A stretch of DNA of 64,000 nt from CAZELM01 sp964512995 (GTDB lineage: Bacteria; CSSED10-310), in assembly GCA_964512995.1 (NCBI GenBank), contig CAZELM010000015.1:1-64000 (forward strand), written 5' to 3'. Positions 18,362 through 26,489 of this stretch are shown here, one piece after another. A program made the position numbers and the translations under genes. A model generated the notes under the pieces. It had not been told where the DNA came from, made no database searches, and saw only the letters and a program-made list of their open reading frames with translations. The first letter of the stretch is position 1. Every line of letters starts with the position of its first letter.

Positions 18362-20053
18362 TCATGTTGGTTCTGACATGAAGATTTCATGAAACAACTT
18401 TATTGTGAGAATCCTCCCGATGATTTTGTGATGGTCTTCCCCTTTTATATGTTTTTCCCACAGTTTGTGAATATAATTCATGTCGACTATTTCTTCCAGC
18501 ATAATGTTTTTCTCGTAAATGATCGAATTAATGAAATCCGCTTCCATTCGAAACCATTGTGCATATGGTTGTGGTGTGATTGTCACTGGATTATAGAAAA
18601 GGTGTTGAATATTTTTCAGTAAACGGGCATGAAGTTTGTCCAGAATGCTTTTTGATAGTCTGGTAAAAGAAGGATATAGAGGAATTTTTAATAGAGCCTC
18701 GGATTGTTGTTTTATGATGTGGCTGTGGATAAGGGGACTATTTCGGTGAAGTGGAAGGAGTGATCGGACCTTTCTGATATAGCCGGGTTCAAGGAATGGT
18801 AATTCGATGTCGATGAATTGGTCCCAGATCAGTGCGCCCATAATGGTGAAGTTCCTGACTCTCTCATTCAGATAATATTCATCGTTCCATGCGATCGGAT
18901 GACAGAACTGAGCATTGCTGGAGGCTGTAATATATGCTTGGATCATACTTTCCTGAAGATCCTTGAGCAGTGGCCGGGCTGGTGCTCTGAACAAATGGTG
19001 ATAGTCTTTTCCTCTGTTTACATTTTGACGGTCAAACAATGCCACTGCGATTGCGTTTCTTGTTTGTAAGCCGGCGTGAGTGGGGGGAAATGGCCAGAAG
19101 CATCGGCCATACTCTCCACCCACCCCCGGAATGATTACATCTGCATTCATGACGACCAATTCCTCCAATGGATAAATGGCGTGCCCATGAATGATGGGGA
19201 TCATGGCTCCTGTGATCGCTATGATTTTCCGTGCGTAACGCTTTAGATAATCTTCCGGGAATGGGAACGTTTGGTGCGAGCAATGAAGAAGTGCTGAGAC
19301 GGCATGCGCAATCGTATTTTCGGAACAACGTAAATGTCCTCGCGTGTATGTATGGGGCTTCAGTTCAGGTGGTATGGCTGAAAGAATGGTACGCGAATCA
19401 ATCCCACCTGATAATGGAATCCAGATGTTCCGTTTGCCTTTCAATCGTTTTGATATTGTTTGTATAAAGGTAGCTGCGGTTTCGGCAATATCAGTATCCT
19501 GATCCAAATCAAGTGAATCATTATTGATCCCGATGGTCGTAAGGGTTCCATCGCCAAAAAAATGGCATTGTCCATCTGTGAATCGTTTGATCTCCTTGGC
19601 TAAGGTAAGATTATGAGTCATGCATCCAACGGATAAAAGTGAGATAACTCCCATCAAATTCCAGCTCAATGCGCCGATTACAGAAGCAAGGATGCGAAAA
19701 GATGTTGAGTAGTATAAGTCCGGTCCTGTATGACAATAATAGAATGGTCTGAGTGCATGTGAATCCAGTCGGAAGTTGATGGTGCCCTTCACAAGATGAT
19801 GTTCGATAGTTATTCGCCATGGATGATTTTCTTGAACAGAAAGAGAATGGGTGCTGACCCGGATCACAGTTCCATCATAATAAATGAGATCTCTGGCTTG
19901 ACGTTGATTCCAGACTGCAACACAATGGTCTCCATGTTGCTGAATCAACAGATCCGTTTTTGAAAGTGAATTGGCAATCCTCCTGTGAATGGAATCAGAT
20001 TTGGAGTGATTTGTCTGAGAATCTTTGATAAATGCTCCGAAAATATCTGTCAT
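18362..20053 (-). CDS. Asparagine-synthase-like amidotransferase/ligase, function unknown
   Basis: 563 residues with the AsnB architecture: an N-terminal Ntn-type glutaminase fold without the catalytic Cys at position 2 (the protein starts MTDIFGAF), a link region with LDSHALRPFYY, then an ATP-pyrophosphatase domain with PLSGGIDSR (about residue 232). Without the nucleophile it probably uses ammonia, or performs another amide- or ring-forming reaction as in polysaccharide or peptide tailoring clusters. I chose the ATG at 20053 because GAGG lies seven bases before it; another in-frame ATG is at 20065. The neighbour cinA does not clarify the role. Confidence 0.75.
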   Translation of the reverse strand: MTDIFGAFIKDSQTNHSKSDSIHRRIANSLSKTDLLIQQHGDHCVAVWNQRQARDLIYYDGTVIRVSTHSLSVQENHPWRITIEHHLVKGTINFRLDSHALRPFYYCHTGPDLYYSTSFRILASVIGALSWNLMGVISLLSVGCMTHNLTLAKEIKRFTDGQCHFFGDGTLTTIGINNDSLDLDQDTDIAETAATFIQTISKRLKGKRNIWIPLSGGIDSRTILSAIPPELKPHTYTRGHLRCSENTIAHAVSALLHCSHQTFPFPEDYLKRYARKIIAITGAMIPIIHGHAIYPLEELVVMNADVIIPGVGGEYGRCFWPFPPTHAGLQTRNAIAVALFDRQNVNRGKDYHHLFRAPARPLLKDLQESMIQAYITASSNAQFCHPIAWNDEYYLNERVRNFTIMGALIWDQFIDIELPFLEPGYIRKVRSLLPLHRNSPLIHSHIIKQQSEALLKIPLYPSFTRLSKSILDKLHARLLKNIQHLFYNPVTITPQPYAQWFRMEADFINSIIYEKNIMLEEIVDMNYIHKLWEKHIKGEDHHKIIGRILTIKLFHEIFMSEPT

Positions 20054-20248
20054 TATAAGCCTCATTGTTGATTCGTATTGGGCTGAGATAATAGATTATT
20101 CCTTAGTCGGTGAATTCTCAATCAAAATTGGTAGAAAGCCACCGAGTCATCAGTGTAATCGGAGGGTTCACGAAATCATTGCTATCCCCCAAAATCGTTA
20201 AGGATTAATCGATTATATGTGAAAAGATCCATTCGTATCGCAGAATTT

Positions 20249-20276
20249 TTGACTAACGTATAATTTTAGTTATAAT
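20249..20276 (+). promoter_or_regulatory. Near-consensus sigma-70 promoter of the HEAT-PilT operon
   Basis: TTGACT (20249-20254), a 16-base spacer, and a perfect TATAAT (20271-20276). The predicted start of transcription is near 20283. The first gene begins at about 20387, leaving a leader of about 100 bases. Confidence 0.75.
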
Positions 20277-20294
20277 CATCTAGCTTTAGATGAT
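20275..20294 (+). promoter_or_regulatory. Palindrome over the predicted transcription start
   Basis: Perfect inverted repeat ATCATCTA-GCTT-TAGATGAT (8-bp arms, 4-base centre). It overlaps the end of the -10 box and is centred on the predicted +1. It could be a repressor operator or a stabilising 5' hairpin of the mRNA. Which of the two cannot be decided from sequence. Confidence 0.5.
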
Positions 20295-20386
20295 CGACTG
20301 GGGTTGGAAATGAATGATTTCCAGAAGATGCAATAAATTCGAGCTGTTGTGATATAGTCGGTTGTTGGATTTTGAGGGAGGTGGGT

Positions 20387-23161
20387 TTGGCTTTATTCAA
20401 TAATCCATTAAAAACATTTATTAATGATTTTAGAAATGGGGAGTGGGCTTCGGAAGCGTTACGAAAAGATGCAGTCGCTGCAATCAAAGCTTCTGGTAAG
20501 ATTCCATTTCGAAATATGATTCAGATCATACAGAGCCTTCATCCAACGGAGAGCAGTCGTGAACGGGTACGATCCCGGATGGCATGTCTCGAAGAGCTGC
20601 TGGACGGTGTTAAGAATCCGTCTCTGACAAGTTCTTTATTGGATATTTTAGGTGTTGTTGATTCAAATTCGAGAGAATCACTAATCCGCATTTTGATTCA
20701 GATGTATCAAAAAGAACAGTCTGCATTCTATATCGATTATTTGAAATCTGAAGATATCAATGTCCGGAGAGGGATAAGTGAAATTTTAACTGCGGTGGGA
20801 GGAAAAACCGTTTTTGAATTATTAAAGGAAAAGATCACCACAAATAGCTTGCCATCCCTGATTGAAGTATCTGACATTTTATGCGCTATTGCCGGCCATC
20901 ATGCCATTGATATTTTAAAATCCATAGCCGGTATTGGCAAACGGGAAGATCGGTTGCATGCACTGGAGTTATTGGCAAACCCGGATTACATGAAATTGCG
21001 TAAGCGGAAAGCACTGGACGCTGCTTATGGATTTCTGCGTGATTCGGATTCTGCGATCCGAATGAAAGTTGTTGAGATTATCAGCCGATATGGTTCCAAG
21101 GAAGATGTTCCTGTTTTATTGGAGATGTTGAACAAGGAAGAGAAGCGGAATCTGCAAGCGGTCATTGAAGCCATCGGAAAGATAGGAGATGCTGACTGCA
21201 TCCCAACGTTGTTGCCATACATGGAGAGTTCTTATACGGGAATCAAAGTGACCGTTATCAATGCGATCGGAAATTTTGGAGATGATCGATGTATCGAACC
21301 ACTCATTGAAGCGTTGCGAGATAAAAATCTGTTAATCCGGCAACGTACGATCGAAGTTCTGGGAGAGATCGGCAAACGTACGACGATTGGTTTAGGTCGG
21401 CTGCTGGTATCGATGATGCGGGACCGTGATGTAAATGTCCGTCGTTCTGTCGTTGAAGTAATCCGATTGATCAGCGATCAACAAGAAGATCTATGGTGGA
21501 AACTGATTCGATATTTGCGGGATGAAGATTGGTGGGTTCGTGAGAGGATTACCGAGATACTCGCTGAGATCGGTGGCGAGAAAATAGTTGATCCAATTAT
21601 CTCGCTGTTGGAGGATTCTTCTGAATTGGTCAGAAGATACGCTATTGAGGTTCTAATGCGACTGGGCAGCATCAAAGCTGTGGAACCACTGATAAAATGT
21701 TTGAAAGATCAAGATTGGTGGGTTCAGGAACGGGCAGTGGAAGCGCTTGCGGAACTTGGTGATCGGCGTGCTGTGCCTTATTTAAACGGTATGTTGATCG
21801 ATGCAGGGGATTTGATCTGGACCATTGTCAACGCTCTGAAAAAATTCGCTCATAAGAGTAGTTTTCTTCCATTGCTTCAACTGATAGATCATCCATCACC
21901 GGAAATTCGAATGGAGATTATCGAAGCATTGGATGCGATCGGAGATGAGCGTTTTAAAAGCACTCTGGCCGCTTTGATCAATGATGAAGATCGGAGGGTA
22001 CGCGATCTCGCAACAGCGCTTTTACCGAAGTATCAGATGACAGCCCGGAGTATCCGGCGTAAAACTTATGAAAGTATCACCATCGGACTGCTGGATGAAA
22101 TGTTATTGGATGTGAAGGCTCGGGGTGGAGAGGATCTGTTTATCATCGCCGGGAATCGTCCAATGATGAAAGTCCGAGGTGATGTGGAAATGCTGGATGA
22201 TCATGTCTTTTCAGCGGATGAAACACAGCAACTGCTTTTCAATATTCTTACTCCTATGCAACAGGAGCAATTCGATCAAATCAACGAAATAGATATGTCG
22301 TATAGTATCAAAGACGAATTGTCGCGGTTTCGAGTGAACATGTATCTGTGTCGAACGGGAGTGAGTGCTGTATTCAGAGTAATAAACCGTGAAATATTGA
22401 ATATAGAACTTCTCGGCCTGCCGAAGCCGGTTTATGATTTTACACAATTGAGACAAGGATTGGTCTTAGTTACAGGACCGACTGGTTCGGGAAAATCGAC
22501 CACTCTGGCTGCCATGATCGATTATATGAATCGCACGCGTCAGGATCATATCATCACCATTGAAGATCCGATAGAATATGTGCATGAAAATAAACAGTGC
22601 GTCATCAATCAACGGGAGATGGGGGCGCACACGTCCTCCTTCACAAACGCACTTCGAAGTGCGCTTCGAGAAGATCCAGACATTATTCTTGTTGGGGAAA
22701 TGAGGGATCTCGAGACGATTTCCATCGCAATCACCGCAGCAGAAACAGGGCATCTCGTGCTGGGGACACTCCATACCGTCAGCGCAGCTAAAACAGTAGA
22801 TCGGATTATAGATGTATTCCCCGGCAGACAACAAGCCCAGGTACGAGCCATGCTTTCTGAAAGCTTGCGGGGAGTCATCTCCCAGCAGTTGATGAAACGG
22901 CGGGATACGGATGGTCGAATCCTGGCCTTGGAAGTGATGATCTGCAATGATGCAATCGCTCATTTGATCCGCAAAGAAAAAATTTTTCAAATCCCATCCA
23001 TTATCACCACTTCTTATGAAGCAGGAATGACATTGATGGACAATGAGTTAATGAGACTGGTCAAAGAAGGTCTGATTTATCCAGAAGATGCCTACATCAA
23101 ATCCATCAATAAGAAAGAATTTGAACATTTCTTGATCCGTGATGGAAATAACCCGATGTAA
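20387..23161 (+). CDS. HEAT-repeat/PilT fusion: type IV pilus retraction ATPase with a helical N-terminal array
   Basis: 924 residues, far longer than PilT (about 350). Residues about 50-555 are a HEAT/PBS-lyase-type array with repeated patterns such as AIGNFGDDRCIEPLIEALRD and a repeated DQDWWVQERAVEALAELGD-like unit. Residues about 560-924 form a complete PilT ATPase: N-terminal domain, Walker A GPTGSGKST (about 697), Asp box TIEDPIEY, Walker B IILVGEMRD, His box LGTLHT, and a C-terminal helical tail. The start is uncertain: TTG at 20387 sits five bases after GGGAGG; TTG 20372 and GTG 20381 are alternatives. The HEAT array probably docks a regulator or pilus-base partner. Confidence 0.9.
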   Translation: MALFNNPLKTFINDFRNGEWASEALRKDAVAAIKASGKIPFRNMIQIIQSLHPTESSRERVRSRMACLEELLDGVKNPSLTSSLLDILGVVDSNSRESLIRILIQMYQKEQSAFYIDYLKSEDINVRRGISEILTAVGGKTVFELLKEKITTNSLPSLIEVSDILCAIAGHHAIDILKSIAGIGKREDRLHALELLANPDYMKLRKRKALDAAYGFLRDSDSAIRMKVVEIISRYGSKEDVPVLLEMLNKEEKRNLQAVIEAIGKIGDADCIPTLLPYMESSYTGIKVTVINAIGNFGDDRCIEPLIEALRDKNLLIRQRTIEVLGEIGKRTTIGLGRLLVSMMRDRDVNVRRSVVEVIRLISDQQEDLWWKLIRYLRDEDWWVRERITEILAEIGGEKIVDPIISLLEDSSELVRRYAIEVLMRLGSIKAVEPLIKCLKDQDWWVQERAVEALAELGDRRAVPYLNGMLIDAGDLIWTIVNALKKFAHKSSFLPLLQLIDHPSPEIRMEIIEALDAIGDERFKSTLAALINDEDRRVRDLATALLPKYQMTARSIRRKTYESITIGLLDEMLLDVKARGGEDLFIIAGNRPMMKVRGDVEMLDDHVFSADETQQLLFNILTPMQQEQFDQINEIDMSYSIKDELSRFRVNMYLCRTGVSAVFRVINREILNIELLGLPKPVYDFTQLRQGLVLVTGPTGSGKSTTLAAMIDYMNRTRQDHIITIEDPIEYVHENKQCVINQREMGAHTSSFTNALRSALREDPDIILVGEMRDLETISIAITAAETGHLVLGTLHTVSAAKTVDRIIDVFPGRQQAQVRAMLSESLRGVISQQLMKRRDTDGRILALEVMICNDAIAHLIRKEKIFQIPSIITTSYEAGMTLMDNELMRLVKEGLIYPEDAYIKSINKKEFEHFLIRDGNNPM

Positions 23162-23177
23162 TCCGGAGGCTTTGGAC

Positions 23178-24239
23178 GTGGCAAAAATAGATTCGTTTCT
23201 GAATTTGGTTCTGGAACAACAAGCCAGTGATTTATATATTCTCAGCGGTGTTCCTCCGATCATCCGTTACAACGGCGACCTGATACCAATCCGTTTCAGA
23301 ACGCTCACACAGACTGAATCGAGACGATTTTTATATGAGATTCTGACTCCGGATCAGATCCAACGATTTGAAAAGATAAGAGATTTTGATTTTTCTTATG
23401 AACTCGCAAATGTCGGTCGTTTCCGTGCAAATTACTTCGTGGACAGTCGTGGCATCGGTGGAGTTTTCCGGATCATACCCGCCAAAGTTAAATCAATAGA
23501 CGATCTGAAGTTGCCACAATCACTCAAAAAATTCGCTTACCTGGATAATGGTTTGGTATTGGTTACTGGTCCTTCAGGTTGTGGCAAAACAACAACCCTC
23601 GCAGCTATCATTGAAGAATTGAATCAGCGGCGAAAGAAACATATCATCACCATTGAAGATCCCATCGAGTATATCCATCCCAATATCAGTTGCATCATTT
23701 CTCAACGCGAAATCGGAGCTCACACAATCAGCTTTCACTCCGCACTTCGAGCGGCTTTGCGTGAATCTCCGGATGTCATACTTGTCGGAGAATTGCGGGA
23801 TATCGAAACCATCTCATTGGCGATGACGTGTGCAGAAACAGGGACGCTGATTTTTGGTACCCTGCACACTCAGTCATGCAGTAAAACAGTGGATCGAATC
23901 ATTGACGCTTTTCCCAAAGATGCTCAGGAACAGGTACAGACAATGTTGTCAATTACACTGAAAGGCGTAATCGCTCAGCAGTTGATTAAAACAGCAGATC
24001 AGACCGGCCGGGTTGCGGCTCTTGAAATACTGATGGGATCAACGGCTTTGGGGAATCTGATCAGAGAAGGGAAAGTGTATCAGATAAACAACCTTATCCA
24101 GGCGCAGGAATCAGAGAAATCGGGGATGCAATCTATGGATAGAGCCTTGTTGAAACTGTATCTTGAGGGTAGAATATCGCTGCATGAGGCGACAACACAC
24201 GCCTATGATCGATCGAGTTTTAATCAATTTTTGGAGTAA
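23178..24239 (+). CDS. pilT: PilT family type IV pilus retraction ATPase
   Basis: 353 residues, normal PilT/PilU length. Walker A is GPSGCGKTT (about 134), the Asp box is TIEDPIEYIHP, Walker B is VILVGELRD and the His box is FGTLHT. These ATPases form hexamers that disassemble the pilus from its base and power twitching. The start is GTG at 23178, eight bases after CCGGAGG, giving VAKIDSFLNLV; an in-frame ATG at 23139 overlaps the preceding gene and has no site. It is clearly homologous to the C-terminal half of the preceding fusion, so the operon carries two retraction motors. Confidence 0.94.
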   Translation: MAKIDSFLNLVLEQQASDLYILSGVPPIIRYNGDLIPIRFRTLTQTESRRFLYEILTPDQIQRFEKIRDFDFSYELANVGRFRANYFVDSRGIGGVFRIIPAKVKSIDDLKLPQSLKKFAYLDNGLVLVTGPSGCGKTTTLAAIIEELNQRRKKHIITIEDPIEYIHPNISCIISQREIGAHTISFHSALRAALRESPDVILVGELRDIETISLAMTCAETGTLIFGTLHTQSCSKTVDRIIDAFPKDAQEQVQTMLSITLKGVIAQQLIKTADQTGRVAALEILMGSTALGNLIREGKVYQINNLIQAQESEKSGMQSMDRALLKLYLEGRISLHEATTHAYDRSSFNQFLE

Positions 24240-24244
24240 TCCCT

Positions 24245-26344
24245 GTGAATAAAGAGGCGATCAAACAGGCAAAAAAACTGGCAAAAGATGGCGCACTGGA
24301 GCAGGCGGCAGGTTTATTTGAGCGTGGTGGTGATTTTGAACGAGCTCTCGAGTTGTATCTGAAACTGAAAAATTACCTTAAAGCCGGAGAATGTTCTCTC
24401 AAACTTGGTCGCAGTGAAGAAACCGTATCCTATTACAATGAAGCGGGTAGATCGGACTTGGTCGCGGAATTCTACCAGAATCGGAAAGATTATCTGCGAG
24501 CGGGCCAATTCTATTCGAGAGCCGGGAATCATGCCAAGTCCGCGGAGATGTATGAAACTCACCTCCAGAAATGGCCTCAGATGGAGAATGCTCCCGGTCA
24601 GGAACGAACCCGACATCCGGAAGAGATCCGGACTATCCGTTTCGCAGCATCCATGCATTCCAAGGCAGGAAATTATAGACGGGCCGCAGAGCTTTATCGA
24701 TGGATTCAACAATACGATGAACAGGCTAAAAATCATTTTTTAGCTCAGGAGTATCGGCTAGCCGGTGAAGCATACATGAAAGCCGGGGCATTATCAGACG
24801 CTGGAAGAGCATATTCGGAAGGGGGTTTTTATACAGAAGCCGCGGTCTGTTATGAAAAAGACAGCAGTTGGAAATTGGCAGCAGAAAGTGCTTATAAAGC
24901 GAAGGATTATAGCAAGTCTGGAGAGCTCTATACCAAATCGGGTGATCCATTTTCCGCTGCGAAGGTTTTTGCAGAAGGGGGAGATATTGATCGAGGTATC
25001 AAAGTACTCACGATGGTGCCACAGGATCATAAAGGTTATCTTGATGCCATTCGTCATGTCATCGAATTAATCAAGACTAAACGGTATCTGACTCCAGCAG
25101 CAAATCGGTTTTTTCGTGATTTCATGCATACACAGATCATAAACGATAATCTGGACATCATTTTTCATATCGCCATGCTTTATGAAAGATCCGGATATTA
25201 CGAACGAGCCCAGGAACTGCTTCGATACATATCGACAACAGATCAAGTGCTTTTGGACAAATTATCACTGGAATACCAGGCAAAGTCAGATGAGTATACG
25301 ATTTCGATAGACTACAGCGATATTCTTAACCAGGATTTTGATGCGGAACAACGGGAACGAGAGCGGGAACGAAGGCTGAAAATCCTTAATCAACCCACTC
25401 CTTCTGCGATGAATAGTTCCGGGGAACCTTCAACTCAGCGGGTTTCTTCTGGAGGTCAGAACCCTATTCGCATCAGTGAGATAAGAGAAGGACAGACTTT
25501 TGGCGATCGCTATACTATTCTGCAACGTATCGGATCCGGTGGTATGGGCATTGTCTTCAAGGCAAAAGATCTTGAGCTCGATGAACTCGTAGCCATTAAA
25601 ATCCTTACTCCACACCAGACATTGGATGATACCGCAGTGGTCCGTTTCAAACAGGAAATCAAACTCGCTCGCCAAATCAACCATCCCAATGTAATCCGGA
25701 TTTACGATCTGGGGGATTACAATGGGATCAAATTTATCACTATGGAGTATTTCCCAGGAGAGCAACTCAAAAAGATCATAGATGAGAATGGCTCATTTTC
25801 ATACAAACAGGGTCTTGATATCGCGATCAAAATCTGCTCCGGACTGATAGCCGCTCACAATAAAGGAATCATTCATCGGGACATTAAAAGTCAGAACATT
25901 ATGCTTGCTATTGATGGAACAGTCAAAGTTCTCGATTTTGGAATTGCCAAATCCAGAGATTTCAAAGGATTAACTGTCGATGGCAGTGTCTTGGGAACGC
26001 CAGAGTATATAAGTCCAGAAGCGATTATGCAGCAGAATGTTGACCGCCGCAGCGATATTTATTCGTTGGGCATCGTTTTTTATGAAATGTTCACGGGCAC
26101 ACTCCCAATAACGGGAAATAACATCATGACAATCGTTCGAAAACATCTGAACAGCGAATTCCCAAAACCTCGGGAGATCCAGGAAAACCTCTCCCCGGAA
26201 CTTGAAGATGTCATCATTCAATGTCTGGAGAGAGAGCCGAGAAACCGGTATCAATCCGTCAATGAATTAATTGCGGATCTGAAAATTCTGAGATCGATAT
26301 TATCGGATGAAAGTGCATCAGAAGAGTATAAGACGCTTTCGTAA
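24245..26344 (+). CDS. Repeat-domain Ser/Thr protein kinase
   Basis: 699 residues. The N-terminal about 340 residues are helical repeats of the form AG-x-Y-x-KAGDY-x-AAELY (TPR/SNAP-like; for example GRAYSEGGFYTEAAVCYEK). A short linker (about 365-410, Ser/Gln/Pro-rich) precedes a Hanks-type kinase (about 422-690). The kinase shows a glycine loop IGSGGMGIV, VAIKIL lysine, catalytic HRDIKSQN (about 543), DFGIAKS (about 563) and GTPEYISPE activation segment, so it should be active. No membrane helix is seen, so it is cytoplasmic. The start is GTG, five bases after pilT. Co-transcription suggests it phosphorylates or senses the PilT-type motors. Confidence 0.92.
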   Translation: MNKEAIKQAKKLAKDGALEQAAGLFERGGDFERALELYLKLKNYLKAGECSLKLGRSEETVSYYNEAGRSDLVAEFYQNRKDYLRAGQFYSRAGNHAKSAEMYETHLQKWPQMENAPGQERTRHPEEIRTIRFAASMHSKAGNYRRAAELYRWIQQYDEQAKNHFLAQEYRLAGEAYMKAGALSDAGRAYSEGGFYTEAAVCYEKDSSWKLAAESAYKAKDYSKSGELYTKSGDPFSAAKVFAEGGDIDRGIKVLTMVPQDHKGYLDAIRHVIELIKTKRYLTPAANRFFRDFMHTQIINDNLDIIFHIAMLYERSGYYERAQELLRYISTTDQVLLDKLSLEYQAKSDEYTISIDYSDILNQDFDAEQRERERERRLKILNQPTPSAMNSSGEPSTQRVSSGGQNPIRISEIREGQTFGDRYTILQRIGSGGMGIVFKAKDLELDELVAIKILTPHQTLDDTAVVRFKQEIKLARQINHPNVIRIYDLGDYNGIKFITMEYFPGEQLKKIIDENGSFSYKQGLDIAIKICSGLIAAHNKGIIHRDIKSQNIMLAIDGTVKVLDFGIAKSRDFKGLTVDGSVLGTPEYISPEAIMQQNVDRRSDIYSLGIVFYEMFTGTLPITGNNIMTIVRKHLNSEFPKPREIQENLSPELEDVIIQCLEREPRNRYQSVNELIADLKILRSILSDESASEEYKTLS

Positions 26345-26399
26345 TCAGTTTTATACTGGAACGGCAAGAGAAAAAATATGCCGGATGTCCCTATAAATA

Positions 26400-26441
26400 G
26401 AGAGGACTTTTCATTTGACGCTGCAGATGAATTGTCCTCTC
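26400..26441. terminator. Long hairpin between convergent genes
   Basis: Outer arms GAGAGGAC (26400-26407) and GTCCTCTC (26434-26441), a symmetric TT/TT internal loop, then TTCATTTG (26410-26417) pairing with CAGATGAA (26424-26431) with one G-T pair. This gives 16 base pairs in all. No strong T-run follows on either strand, so terminator is the likeliest but not the only reading for the kinase operon and the convergent surface-protein gene. Confidence 0.5.
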
Positions 26442-26489
26442 ATTATTTATTATTCGAGCGAACTGTCCGTAATCAAACAGCGAGCAGGG

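Larger units (their letters stand above)
20054..20386. other. Divergent intergenic region
   Basis: A 333-bp gap between the asparagine-synthase-like gene (minus) and the motility operon (plus). It contains the strong plus-strand promoter and palindrome listed separately. No small gene is convincing here, and I cannot identify a clear minus-strand promoter. Confidence 0.6.

Noticed and set aside
18362..20053. Genuine glutamine-dependent asparagine synthetase (asnB)
   Set aside because: The N-terminal nucleophile Cys is missing, so I keep it as asparagine-synthase-like.
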